Positions 51,973 through 60,910 are shown, numbered from the stretch's first letter. The stretch: DNA of 64,000 nt from Sphingobacterium tenebrionis (GCF_037126265.1 NZ_JAYLLN010000005.1:1-64000); one strand, 5' to 3'. Program-made: numbers and translations. Notes: a model not told the origin generated them from the sequence alone.

Positions 51973-52887
51973 TTAGAACAATTTCTCCGGATAAACTTTA
52001 TCTGCAATCAATTTAGAAATGCTCTCCTGAACGATCGGCTTATCTTCCACATACGTTACACCGAACCATTTTGAAGAGGTAGGGATCACTTTAAAGTCCG
52101 CCATACCATGCTTCACCATATAATCTGGGATAGATGGAATAAAGAATTCGGATTTAGGATTATCTCCATTCTCTTCCACAAATTTTGGGAACAGATCCAT
52201 ACATACCTCAAATACTTTAGGTGTGAATCCCCAAAAGTTCATGGAAACCCTGGCATCTGCAGGAAGTTCTGTCTGCACGCCATTCTCTTCATAAACGATC
52301 TTACGGTTCCCGTTATCATCCGTTACGTAATAGATATTCGTACGTTCGGTAACCGATTCCATATTTCCTTCTTCGTTGACTTCACAAACCCCTCTAGAAA
52401 CATAGCCATAATCCGACATGGTATTACCCACTTCAAAGCCCATCAAGGACATGTGGGTATCGGAAACTTCGTTGGTCAGGAAATCCGCCATTTTCTGGAA
52501 GGCATCATAACCATAGAAGTCATCGGCATTGATCACACAGAAAGGGCCATCAACGACATCCTTAGCGCTCATAACCGCATGGGCAGTGCCCCAAGGTTTT
52601 GTACGTTCGATTTCCTTGTCAACACCAAATTTCTTCAGGTTGAAATCCTGGAAGGCATAATCCACTTCGATTTTCCCGGCGAATTTTGCATCAAATTTAT
52701 CACGCATTACCTGCTCAAATTCTTGGCGGATAATAAAAACTACTTTACCAAATCCTGCACGAATAGCATCATAAATTGAATAGTCGATAATAGATTCTCC
52801 ATGTGGACCAAATCCGTCAACTTGCTTTAATGATCCGTAGCGGCTTGCCATTCCTGCTGCTAATACTACCAAAGTAGGTTTTCCCAT
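51973..52887 (-). CDS. Sugar-phosphate nucleotidyltransferase-like protein
   Basis: The 304-residue protein starts with the nucleotidyltransferase signature LVVLAAGMASRYGSLKQVDG and has INADDFYGYDAF for metal and nucleotide binding and KPWGTAHAVMSAKDVV. It belongs to the NDP-sugar pyrophosphorylase superfamily, but the G-x-G-x-R-x-x-P-K start is altered (SRYGSLKQ), so the exact substrate is uncertain. No sugar-biosynthesis genes are adjacent. The gene stands alone between two intergenic signals. Confidence 0.82.
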   Translation of the reverse strand: MGKPTLVVLAAGMASRYGSLKQVDGFGPHGESIIDYSIYDAIRAGFGKVVFIIRQEFEQVMRDKFDAKFAGKIEVDYAFQDFNLKKFGVDKEIERTKPWGTAHAVMSAKDVVDGPFCVINADDFYGYDAFQKMADFLTNEVSDTHMSLMGFEVGNTMSDYGYVSRGVCEVNEEGNMESVTERTNIYYVTDDNGNRKIVYEENGVQTELPADARVSMNFWGFTPKVFEVCMDLFPKFVEENGDNPKSEFFIPSIPDYMVKHGMADFKVIPTSSKWFGVTYVEDKPIVQESISKLIADKVYPEKLF

Positions 52888-52925
52888 AATATAAATTTTT
52901 GTTTAGTATTCTTAATTTCTATGCG

Positions 52926-52933
52926 CAAATATA
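52926..52933 (-). promoter_or_regulatory. Candidate -7 box of the nucleotidyltransferase gene
   Basis: TATATTTG on the minus strand fits TAnnTTTG and lies 38 bases upstream of the ATG at 52887, between this gene and the HerA-like gene. Confidence 0.35.
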
Positions 52934-52944
52934 CTATTTTACTG

Positions 52945-54492
52945 TTATCTCTTTTTAAACATTGCATTTAAGATGCCACTTGCCAGTTTCCCCAACAATT
53001 TCACCCCTTCCCGGGCCAATGTTCTGCTGGCTTGGTTTTGGGCAGCCTCCAAAGGCGATTGCCTGCGAGATCGGGAGGAACTACTGGTTTTAGAGGCTTT
53101 TTCGGCTTCTTTCTGTGCCTTTTCTGCTGCTTCCTGCGCCTCGAACTGTCCCATCTTTTCTTCCAGGATTTCGGAAGCCGTACGGCGCTCCACGCGTTCA
53201 TGGTATTTACCATTGTACTCGGAATTGCGGACCAGTTCCTGGTATAGTGCCGGTTGACAAGGACCCATTACTGCCCTGGCAGGAACCAGATGCGTGGCTA
53301 CCACTTCCGTTGGAATACCCTTATCATTTAATACCGTCACCAAGGCTTGTCCTGTTCCCAAGGAGGTCAATATTTTATCTATCTCATAAAACTCGGAGGT
53401 CGGATAGGTTTTCACCGTTTTCCGGAGGTTCTCCGCATCGTTAGGGGTAAATGCCCGTAAGGCGTGTTGAATCCTATTTCCCAATTGTCCCAAAACAGAT
53501 TCCGGGATATCGGTTGCTGCCTGTGTACAGAAGAAAACCCCCACTCCTTTGGAACGGATCAAGCGAACAATCTGTTCAATCTGCGTTAAAAAGGCTTTGG
53601 ATGCACCGTTGAACAACAAATGCGCCTCATCAAAGAAGAACACCAATTTTGGTTTATCCAGATCGCCAACTTCCGGCAGGTTCTTGAACAGTTGCGCCAA
53701 GAGACTCAACAAGAAGGTGGAGAACAACAAGGGTTGATCCTGGATATCCGAAATATTCAAAAGGGTGATGACGCCTTTCCCATCAATTTTTCCGAAAAGA
53801 TCATTGATATCAAACTCCTTTTCCCCGAAGATATGTGCCAAACCTTGCTGTTCAATGGCTACAATTTTTCGAAGGATGGTACTGGCACTTGCCGAGCTGA
53901 TCTTTCCGTAATCGCTTTTTATTTCCTCCGCTCCCGGACCTTCCGAAAGGTAGCTCAATAACCTTTTCAGATCCTGGAAATCGACGATTGGAAGTTGATT
54001 ATCATCCGCATATTTAAAAATCGCGCTCAATACACCGGCTTGGGTATCGTTCAGATCCAGTATCCGAGATAATAGCACAGGACCAAAATCCTCTACCGTA
54101 ACACGCATCGGAGCACCCAGATTGCCGCTCAAGGAAAAGAGTTCAATCGGAAAACTGACAGGTTCAAAGGGGATACCCACAGCATTTCCACGCTCGATCA
54201 GGGCGTCATTGGTTTTTCCCAGCTCTGCCAATCCCGAAAGATCGCCTTTTACATCGAGCATGAAGACCGGCACGCCGGCATCGGACAGCTGTTCGGCCAT
54301 CAATTGCAGGGTCCTGGTCTTTCCGGTACCGGTTGCACCGGCGATCAAACCATGTCGGTTCATCATTTTCAAGGCCAGGTTAACCTTGGCATCCGTTACG
54401 ATTTCGCCATTCAGGATTCCGGATCCCAATTGTATAAAAGCGCCCTTAGGACTATAAGAGGCTGTAATTTTCTGAATAAATTGTTCTTTCAT
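52945..54492 (-). CDS. HerA-like ATPase (DUF853)
   Basis: The 515-residue protein has a Walker A motif at 52-59 (GATGTGKT), a Walker B FFFDEAHLLF and RSKGVGVFFCTQAATDIPES, typical of DUF853 HerA-type hexameric ATPases of the FtsK/HerA superfamily. HerA proteins translocate along DNA, and the DUF853 branch is uncharacterised. The C-terminus holds a basic, Ala/Lys/Glu-rich coiled-coil-like stretch (about 425-480) with a Ser/Arg-rich patch. No NurA nuclease gene is adjacent. Confidence 0.88.
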   Translation of the reverse strand: MKEQFIQKITASYSPKGAFIQLGSGILNGEIVTDAKVNLALKMMNRHGLIAGATGTGKTRTLQLMAEQLSDAGVPVFMLDVKGDLSGLAELGKTNDALIERGNAVGIPFEPVSFPIELFSLSGNLGAPMRVTVEDFGPVLLSRILDLNDTQAGVLSAIFKYADDNQLPIVDFQDLKRLLSYLSEGPGAEEIKSDYGKISSASASTILRKIVAIEQQGLAHIFGEKEFDINDLFGKIDGKGVITLLNISDIQDQPLLFSTFLLSLLAQLFKNLPEVGDLDKPKLVFFFDEAHLLFNGASKAFLTQIEQIVRLIRSKGVGVFFCTQAATDIPESVLGQLGNRIQHALRAFTPNDAENLRKTVKTYPTSEFYEIDKILTSLGTGQALVTVLNDKGIPTEVVATHLVPARAVMGPCQPALYQELVRNSEYNGKYHERVERRTASEILEEKMGQFEAQEAAEKAQKEAEKASKTSSSSRSRRQSPLEAAQNQASRTLAREGVKLLGKLASGILNAMFKKR

Positions 54493-54674
54493 GGTATTTT
54501 TGAACTAATACTGAACTATTTGTACCCGAAAATAGGAATTAAATAGGATTATACAATAATAGAATTTTGAGAGAAGTACATTAAGGAATTATTAAGAAAT
54601 CAGATTAAAGGCAATCCTTTTGTAATTTTTTCATAATAAAATTTCAAAAAAGCTTTCTTTTTAAAATTAAATTT

Positions 54675-54682
54675 TATTTTTG
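54675..54682 (+). promoter_or_regulatory. Candidate -7 box of the small ORF before SulP
   Basis: TATTTTTG fits TAnnTTTG and ends 8 bases before the ATG at 54691. The 198-bp gap upstream is otherwise AT-rich without clear signals. Confidence 0.35.
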
Positions 54683-54690
54683 TACTGTTT

Positions 54691-55053
54691 ATGATTGCGA
54701 GCCGAAACTTATTTACAAAAGCGTACAGGATCTTAGCTGCCAAGCTATGTTTCTTTGTGTTCTTCACAAAGATGCTGATATCCATCACGCCGATGTTTGT
54801 AGATGTACTGGATAAAGGTACTGTTCTACAGGTGGTTATGCAATTAGAAATCGAGAATACGGCCAAAGGAGCCAATAGCAACAATGAAGATATCCATGAA
54901 ACGGGTATCAAGGTATTCAAACCAGATTCCATTGATTTCCTAGCCTTTAATCCCACTATTGAAAGTACAGCGCAGATCAAGCATTACCTACGTAATGAAA
55001 AAAGTATCTGTGCCTTTCATCCATCCGTACCGACACCCCCTCCTAACTGTTAA
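54691..55053 (+). CDS. Small protein of unknown function upstream of the SulP gene
   Basis: The 120-residue product has one hydrophobic helix (ILAAKLCFFVFFTKMLISIT) and a soluble part ending in HPSVPTPPPNC. This layout, and the proline-rich C-terminus, resemble short Bacteroidota envelope proteins, but I cannot name a family. It has a -7 box just upstream and is 106 bases before the SulP gene, so it may be part of that unit. A 126-residue frame overlaps it on the other strand and looks like its shadow. Confidence 0.6.
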   Translation: MIASRNLFTKAYRILAAKLCFFVFFTKMLISITPMFVDVLDKGTVLQVVMQLEIENTAKGANSNNEDIHETGIKVFKPDSIDFLAFNPTIESTAQIKHYLRNEKSICAFHPSVPTPPPNC

Positions 55054-55159
55054 TTCATTTTTTTCCGATTATCAGGTTCTCTGACCGGCCATGCTGTGTC
55101 TTAATGGGACCATTGAGCTTATTCACTAAAAAAATTGAATTTAACAAATTGAACAAATT

Positions 55160-56761
55160 ATGTTTGGTACACGTACGTCCGCTTTTCTAAAATTGTCGAA
55201 AAGGGACTTAAAATATGACTTTCCCGCAAGTATAGTAGTTTTTCTAGTCGCATTACCTTTATGTTTAGGAATCGCGATGACCTCCGGAGCGCCACTTTTT
55301 GCCGGTATCTTAACAGGAATTATAGGCGGCTTAGTGGTTGCTTCGGTTTCAGGCTCTCCTCTAAGTGTGAGTGGTCCTGCAGCCGGTCTGACGGTAATCG
55401 TCCTGGGCTCCATTGAAAAACTGGGTGCTTACGAAACTTTTATCCTAGCCGTTATGATCGCTGGGGTTATCCAATTGATCCTGGGGATCGTAAAAGCCGG
55501 TATGATCGGTAATTACTTCCCATCCTCAGTGATCCTGGGTATGTTGGCAGCGATCGGTATCACCATTATCCTAAAACAGATTCCATTGGCTTTCGGAATG
55601 ACCGAGACGCATGCATTTGAACTGGATAACGGCGGTGGTATTGCAGCATTTACAGATACGATATTCTCCAGCATCAACTGGGGGGCTACGTTGATCTGTT
55701 TATTATCCCTGGCTGTGCTTATTTTCTGGCCGAATATTAAGAAATTGAACAAAGTCCCTGCTCCATTGATCGTGGTATTATTAGGTGTGGGATTGGGTTA
55801 TGCTTTCCAAGGAACTTCCTTGGCCTTGAACCCGGATCACTTTGTATCTATCCCGGTGGTTTCTTCCATTGCGGAATTCAAAGGATTGTTCATCTTCCCA
55901 GATTTCACGCAGATCCTGAATAAAGAGGTATGGATTGTGGCCATCACCATTGCGATCATTGCGAGTTTAGAGACTTTATTGAGTATCGAGGCGGTAGATA
56001 AAATCGATCCATTGAAAAGAAATTCACCTACGAACAGGGAATTGGTTGCGCAGGGTATTGGTAACATGACTTCTGGATTTTTAGGTGGATTGCCTATGAC
56101 ATCAGTGATCGTTCGTTCTTCTGCGAATGCAAATGCGGGCGGTAGAACAAGACAATCGGCGATGTTGCATGCCGTTTGGTTATTATTGGCCTTATTGGCG
56201 ATCCCGAGTATCATCAACCTTATTCCATTGGCAGGTTTGGCCGCTATCCTTTTACATACAGGATATAAATTGGCAAAACCAGCTTTATTCAAGCAGATGT
56301 TAGGTAAAGGATTGGACCAATTCATTCCATTCTTTGTAACGGTTGCAGCGGTTGTTTTTACTGATCTATTGACCGGTGTTGGGGTTGGTATTTTGGTTGC
56401 TACGTTCTATATCTTGAGGGCGAACATGCACAATGCTTACCAGTTCAACATCAAACCAACGGAGGTAGAGGATAATTCTGTTGCGGTGTTGACCTTGGCG
56501 GAGGAGGTAACCTTCCTTAACAAAGCGCCAATTCAGGAAAAACTGTACAACCTTCCAAAAAACGTGAAGAGTATTCTGATCGATGGGCATCGAAGTAAGT
56601 TTATTGATAAGGATGTCATAGACGTCATCAAGGATTTTGAGCAGAATGCGATAAGCAAAGGCTTGGAAATTGAGCTGAACGATGTAACTTACAAAAAGAG
56701 AAAGCGATCTAATAAGAGTCCTTTCAAGAAAAAAAAACATAAACTTCAAAAAGTAGTTTAA
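55160..56761 (+). CDS. SulP-family anion transporter
   Basis: The 533-residue protein has the SulP membrane domain of about 10-14 helices (LVALPLCLGIAMTSGAPLFA, VSGSPLSVSGPAAGLTVIVL, TNRELVAQGIGNMTSGFLGG) and a C-terminal STAS-like domain (about 430-510, EEVTFLNKAPIQEKLYNLPK). SulP proteins carry sulfate, bicarbonate or other anions. The carbonic anhydrase gene 66 bases downstream suggests bicarbonate, as in BicA-type systems. The C-terminus is strongly basic (KKRKRSNKSPFKKKKHK). Confidence 0.9.
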   Translation: MFGTRTSAFLKLSKRDLKYDFPASIVVFLVALPLCLGIAMTSGAPLFAGILTGIIGGLVVASVSGSPLSVSGPAAGLTVIVLGSIEKLGAYETFILAVMIAGVIQLILGIVKAGMIGNYFPSSVILGMLAAIGITIILKQIPLAFGMTETHAFELDNGGGIAAFTDTIFSSINWGATLICLLSLAVLIFWPNIKKLNKVPAPLIVVLLGVGLGYAFQGTSLALNPDHFVSIPVVSSIAEFKGLFIFPDFTQILNKEVWIVAITIAIIASLETLLSIEAVDKIDPLKRNSPTNRELVAQGIGNMTSGFLGGLPMTSVIVRSSANANAGGRTRQSAMLHAVWLLLALLAIPSIINLIPLAGLAAILLHTGYKLAKPALFKQMLGKGLDQFIPFFVTVAAVVFTDLLTGVGVGILVATFYILRANMHNAYQFNIKPTEVEDNSVAVLTLAEEVTFLNKAPIQEKLYNLPKNVKSILIDGHRSKFIDKDVIDVIKDFEQNAISKGLEIELNDVTYKKRKRSNKSPFKKKKHKLQKVV

Positions 56762-56827
56762 AAGAATAAAATAATTGCAGAAACTTGTATTGTTTCTTAA
56801 TCGAACAACATATAAAAAATTAAAAAA

Positions 56828-57475
56828 ATGAGCTTAAAAGAGTTAGAAATTGGTTTTAACAACATTATAGAAGGTAATAAAGACTGGATGGATTTCGTAC
56901 AGAAAGACACAACAGGAAGATTTCAACAGTTAGCAAATGGACAAAACCCGGAGATTTTATGGATTGGTTGTGCGGATAGCCGTGTGCCAGCGAATGAATT
57001 GACAGGAAGAAAACCGGGCGAAGTGTTTGTACATCGTAATATTGCCAATATGTGTGTGCACTCGGATATGAGTATGTTAGCCGTTTTAGACTATGCTGTA
57101 AATGTATTGAAGGTAAAACATATCATCGTAGCTGGACACTATGGTTGTGGTGGAGTTGCCGCTTCTTTGAGTAGTCAGCAATATGGTATTATTGATAACT
57201 GGTTATGCCATATCAAGGATGTTTACCGCTTGCACGCTGAAGAGATTGATGCGATCGAGGATCAAACCGAAAAGACCAATAAATTGGTGGAATTGAATGT
57301 GAAGGAGCAGGTATTGAATCTTTGCAGTACGTCCATTGTGCAGAACTCCTGGAAAAATGGCGCTGATCTAGCGATCCATGGAATGGTGATCAATATCGGT
57401 ACTGGTCAATTGATTGATTTGGATACTACTTTTACCAGCAATGAATCGCTGGGTAAGGTGTTTAAGTATATGTAG
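56828..57475 (+). CDS. can: Beta-class carbonic anhydrase
   Basis: The 215-residue zinc enzyme interconverts CO2 and bicarbonate. The ligands are C48, D50 and R52 in IGCADSRVPANE and H104 and C107 in AGHYGCGGV. It follows the SulP transporter gene after 66 bases, so the two likely supply bicarbonate for carboxylation reactions or balance pH. Length and domain structure are normal. Its TAG stop is followed within 6 bases by the TAG-rich inverted-repeat element. Confidence 0.92.
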   Translation: MSLKELEIGFNNIIEGNKDWMDFVQKDTTGRFQQLANGQNPEILWIGCADSRVPANELTGRKPGEVFVHRNIANMCVHSDMSMLAVLDYAVNVLKVKHIIVAGHYGCGGVAASLSSQQYGIIDNWLCHIKDVYRLHAEEIDAIEDQTEKTNKLVELNVKEQVLNLCSTSIVQNSWKNGADLAIHGMVINIGTGQLIDLDTTFTSNESLGKVFKYM

Positions 57476-57480
57476 GTTTT

Positions 57481-57826
57481 TAGATGATAGATGATAGATA
57501 TTAGATGATAGACTTTGGCATGGTCTATTATCTAATGTCTATAATCTATTGTCTATATTCAATAAAGACATCACGCCGTCATTGCGAGGAACGAAGCAAT
57601 CTTAACCCATGTCATGTTGAGCGAAGTCGAACCATCTGTTCGTGTACCAATGCACAGATCCTTCGACTACGCTCAGGATGACAAAAAAGAAAGATTGCTT
57701 CGTCGTACCTCCTCGCAATGACGGCGTTCTTTCAATAGAAATGTTCTTTCAATGAAAAAGTTCTTACGATGAAAAGGTTGTTACGATGACAGGGTCTATA
57801 ATCTATCGTCTATTATCTATAATCTA
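57481..57826. repeat. Composite inverted-repeat element with TAG-rich arms and REP palindrome
   Basis: Arms at 57481-57514 and 57793-57826 are inverted repeats of TAGATGATAGAT-like units that match at 27 of 34 positions. The left arm has a local inverted copy at about 57523-57558. Enclosed are outer REP arms (57578-57602 and 57691-57723), an inner palindrome at 57611-57682 and degenerate GTTCTTTCAATGAAAA-like units. The outermost CTA of the right arm is the stop codon (TAG on the minus strand) of the convergent gene. It fills the 348-bp gap between carbonic anhydrase and that gene. No other gene or terminator is seen. Confidence 0.8.
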
Positions 57827-59098
57827 CTTAACAAAGCTTCCATCCAAATTAATTGCTTTCGCGAAAGCGGTAGAATACAGATCGGCCATTACAGCAAAAT
57901 GATCTCTAGTTATTTTACTATCCAGATCAAACTCGCCTTCAAACTTCCGCCTACTTTTCCAATCTTTCTCCACTTGTCTTTCTACCTCATCTCCTTTAAA
58001 GGATACAAACTTGATCAAGCTGAATAAATCCCGCCAGGTCATATCCTCTTCCTTATAATTATCCAAGAACCATAGCTGGCTCCGGGTATAGATATCATTC
58101 AATACATCCTTTACATCTCCAAACTTCACAAAATCATCCCCTTTGAACATATACTTATCCCCTTCCACCTTTCCGAGAAAAAATCCCGATAAATAACTCT
58201 TCTGAATAGATCCATAATGCACATCCGTAGTCTTAACATCCTGGTAAGGGTTCAATCTAGCCGAAAAACCTAACAACTCCGCCTGCAATTTCCGAATATC
58301 AATGGATTTTGTATCGGTCTTAAAGAAAGCTACGTATCCAGCTGTAGCCCCCAAAGCCTGCCCATAAGCTGCTCTAAAAGCAATATTTTCTGGATCCGCA
58401 TCCAATTCCCGCAAGAAACCAATATCAAAAAGATTCTCCTTTTCAAAGGTCAATAGATCTTTCAGCAATAAGACATACACCTCTTCCTTCAACTCTCCCA
58501 CCGCCAATGTGGTCCTACTTGCTGCCAAACTCACTTCCTTCGCCTTCTGCAAACTGCTGGACAACCCCTCCTTCTTTGTCCCTTCAGCCTTTTTGAATAG
58601 CAATCCATCCTTGCTGGCATCTACCACAGAAAGCACCTGTATGCTCTGCCGATTGGCAAGTTGGATCTGCCATTCCCTTCTCTTCTTCTCCACATTCAGG
58701 ATCTGCTGATCCCTAACAATGGTCAGATTGGGCAATTCCCTCAACATTTTCTCGATTGCATTCCTCGCCAATCGGGGATTGAAATCGGCTTTCACGGCCA
58801 TCGCCAAAGAATCACTCTTGGTTTTGCTCATGCCCATCTCCATCAACAGATTCATCCAGATGCCCGCATCCAGATTCTCATTTTTAACCATCTTCAAGGT
58901 TTGGGATGTGATCTCCGGGGCAATCTGCTCTTGATCCAACACCCATATCGTGGGTACACTCGATCGCGCCGCCTGCACAGCAGCAGTCAAGGCCGTAATA
59001 TCCGAACCATAGACCAACATCTTCGGTTTCTCCCTTTTTTGGGCCATTAATGCAACAGGAAATATAATCAGGGTAAGTAGTAATAATCTCAAATTCAT
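57824..59098 (-). CDS. Secreted protein resembling FAD-dependent oxidoreductases
   Basis: The 424-residue protein has a signal peptide (LLLLTLIIFPVALMAQ) and an N-terminal region MLVYGSDITALTAAVQAARS that corresponds to the YGGTPAGIAAAIAAARxG motif of FAD_oxidored-type enzymes, with altered glycines. VSLAASRTTLAVGELKEEV and the late YGQALGATAGYVAFFKTDTK also fit that fold. The substitutions make flavin binding uncertain. The TAG stop is the outer triplet of the neighbouring inverted-repeat arm. Function is unknown. Confidence 0.6.
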   Translation of the reverse strand: MNLRLLLLTLIIFPVALMAQKREKPKMLVYGSDITALTAAVQAARSSVPTIWVLDQEQIAPEITSQTLKMVKNENLDAGIWMNLLMEMGMSKTKSDSLAMAVKADFNPRLARNAIEKMLRELPNLTIVRDQQILNVEKKRREWQIQLANRQSIQVLSVVDASKDGLLFKKAEGTKKEGLSSSLQKAKEVSLAASRTTLAVGELKEEVYVLLLKDLLTFEKENLFDIGFLRELDADPENIAFRAAYGQALGATAGYVAFFKTDTKSIDIRKLQAELLGFSARLNPYQDVKTTDVHYGSIQKSYLSGFFLGKVEGDKYMFKGDDFVKFGDVKDVLNDIYTRSQLWFLDNYKEEDMTWRDLFSLIKFVSFKGDEVERQVEKDWKSRRKFEGEFDLDSKITRDHFAVMADLYSTAFAKAINLDGSFVK

Positions 59099-59180
59099 AA
59101 TTGTTTAAATATACATCGAAAATACGTAAAATAGCGTTAAGTATTCGTTAATGGGATAACCAATATATCGTTGAAATACC

Positions 59181-59188
59181 TAACTTTG
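59181..59188 (+). promoter_or_regulatory. Candidate -7 box (TAACTTTG) of glnS
   Basis: TAACTTTG ends 4 bases before the glnS ATG, so the predicted mRNA begins at or next to the start codon. No -33 TTTG box was found at 17-23 bases upstream. Confidence 0.4.
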
Positions 59189-59192
59189 CTAC

Positions 59193-60866
59193 ATGATAGA
59201 AGAAGAAAAATCCTTGAATTTTATTGAAGAGATTATTGAAGAAGATCTTCGTAATGGGAAGAATGACGGGCGTGTTTTGACCCGTTTCCCGCCGGAACCA
59301 AACGGCTATCTTCATATTGGACATGCTAAGTCGATCTGTCTGAACTTTGCTTTGGCACAGAAGTACAATGGTAAAACAAATCTTCGTTTTGATGACACCA
59401 ATCCGGTAACGGAAGATGTGGAATACGTAGAGAGCATCAAAAAAGATATTCAATGGCTTGGTTTCCAATGGGCTGAGGAATTATATACTTCTGATTATTT
59501 TGACACCTTGTACCAATATGCCGTTGATCTCATCAAAAATGGACTGGCCTATGTGGATGATAGTACAGCAGAGGAAATTGCGGCTGCAAAGGGTACTCCT
59601 ACCGAACCAGGAACCCCTACGCCATACCGTAGTAGAAGTGTAGAAGAAAACCTGACGCTTTTTGAAGAAATGCGTGAAGGAAAATATAAAGATGGCGAGA
59701 AGGTATTACGCGCGAAGATAGATTTGGCAAGCCCGAACATGCACATGCGTGATCCGATCATTTACCGCATCAAGCATGCCCACCACCACCGTACCGGTGA
59801 TAAATGGTGTGTATATCCGATGTATGATTTTGCACATGGTCAATCGGACTCCATCGAAAAAATCACCCATTCCGTTTGTACCTTGGAATTTATCCCTCAC
59901 CGTCCGTTATACGATTGGTTGATCGATAGATTGGAAATATTCCCTTCCAAACAATATGAATTTGCGCGTTTGAACCTGACGTATACCGTGATGAGCAAAC
60001 GTAAATTGTTGCAATTGGTGAATGAGAAATTCGTGGAAAGTTGGGATGATCCACGCATGCCTACGATCTCTGGTCTTCGCAGACGTGGTTATACCCCGGA
60101 AAGTATCCGTAATTTCTGCGAACGCATCGGTATCCAAAAGCGGGAAAACATGATCGATGTGAGTTTATTGGAATTCTGCATCCGCGAGGATTTGAATAAA
60201 ACGGCCTGGAGAAGGATGGCTGTCCTTGATCCGATCAAATTGATCATCAGTAATTATCCGGAAGGTCAGGTCGAAGAACTTCATGGCGAGAACAACCCGG
60301 AAGTAGAAGGTGGCGAAGGCAGTAGAACGATCCCTTTCTCCAAAGAACTTTGGATCGAAAGAGAGGACTTTATGGAGGATGCGCCTAAGAAATTCTTCCG
60401 TTTAGGACCTGGATTATCCGTGCGTTTAAAGCATGGATATATTGTAACCTGTACCGGATTTAACAAAGATGAAAACGGGAATATCACAGAGGTAATCTGT
60501 GAATATCATCCGAATTCAAAATCAGGTGAAGACACTTCAGGAATGAAAGTAAAGGGAACTATACATTGGGTATCGGTCGCTCATGCGAAAGAAGCCGAGG
60601 TAAGACTTTACGATCGCTTGTTCCAGGACATCAATCCTGCCGCTGCTGAGGATTTCAAGGCATCCATTAATCCGGATAGTTTGCAGATTATTGAAAAAGC
60701 ATACATTGAACCTGATTTAGCTAATGCAGAACCTGGTAAAGGATATCAGTTCATCAGATTGGGCTATTTTACCTTGGACAATAGGATCAGTACGCCAGAA
60801 AAACCAGTATTCAATAGAACCGTTGGGTTAAAAGACTCATGGGCTAAAGAGGTGAAAAAAGGTTAA
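59193..60866 (+). CDS. glnS: Glutaminyl-tRNA synthetase
   Basis: The enzyme charges tRNA-Gln with glutamine. The 557-residue protein has the class I HIGH motif at 41-44 (PPEPNGYLHIGHAKS), the KMSKS-like motif in YTVMSKRKLLQL, and the C-terminal anticodon-binding barrels (KKFFRLGPGLSVRLKHGYIV, GKGYQFIRLGYFTLDNRIST). RFDDTNPVTEDVEYVESIKK distinguishes GlnRS from GltX. Length is close to the 554 residues of E. coli GlnS. Confidence 0.97.
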   Translation: MIEEEKSLNFIEEIIEEDLRNGKNDGRVLTRFPPEPNGYLHIGHAKSICLNFALAQKYNGKTNLRFDDTNPVTEDVEYVESIKKDIQWLGFQWAEELYTSDYFDTLYQYAVDLIKNGLAYVDDSTAEEIAAAKGTPTEPGTPTPYRSRSVEENLTLFEEMREGKYKDGEKVLRAKIDLASPNMHMRDPIIYRIKHAHHHRTGDKWCVYPMYDFAHGQSDSIEKITHSVCTLEFIPHRPLYDWLIDRLEIFPSKQYEFARLNLTYTVMSKRKLLQLVNEKFVESWDDPRMPTISGLRRRGYTPESIRNFCERIGIQKRENMIDVSLLEFCIREDLNKTAWRRMAVLDPIKLIISNYPEGQVEELHGENNPEVEGGEGSRTIPFSKELWIEREDFMEDAPKKFFRLGPGLSVRLKHGYIVTCTGFNKDENGNITEVICEYHPNSKSGEDTSGMKVKGTIHWVSVAHAKEAEVRLYDRLFQDINPAAAEDFKASINPDSLQIIEKAYIEPDLANAEPGKGYQFIRLGYFTLDNRISTPEKPVFNRTVGLKDSWAKEVKKG

Positions 60867-60910
60867 TAGATCTGCGTTCAAGAAAAGTTTTAATATTTTA
60901 TCTCAAAATA

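Noticed and set aside
52108..52779. 223-codon ORF antisense to the nucleotidyltransferase gene
   Set aside because: The minus-strand frame has a nucleotidyltransferase signature; the histidine- and isoleucine-rich antisense product has none.
54600..54980. 126-codon minus-strand ORF opposite the small gene before SulP
   Set aside because: The plus-strand frame has a promoter box and a plausible membrane-protein layout; the other strand is serine- and lysine-rich without structure.
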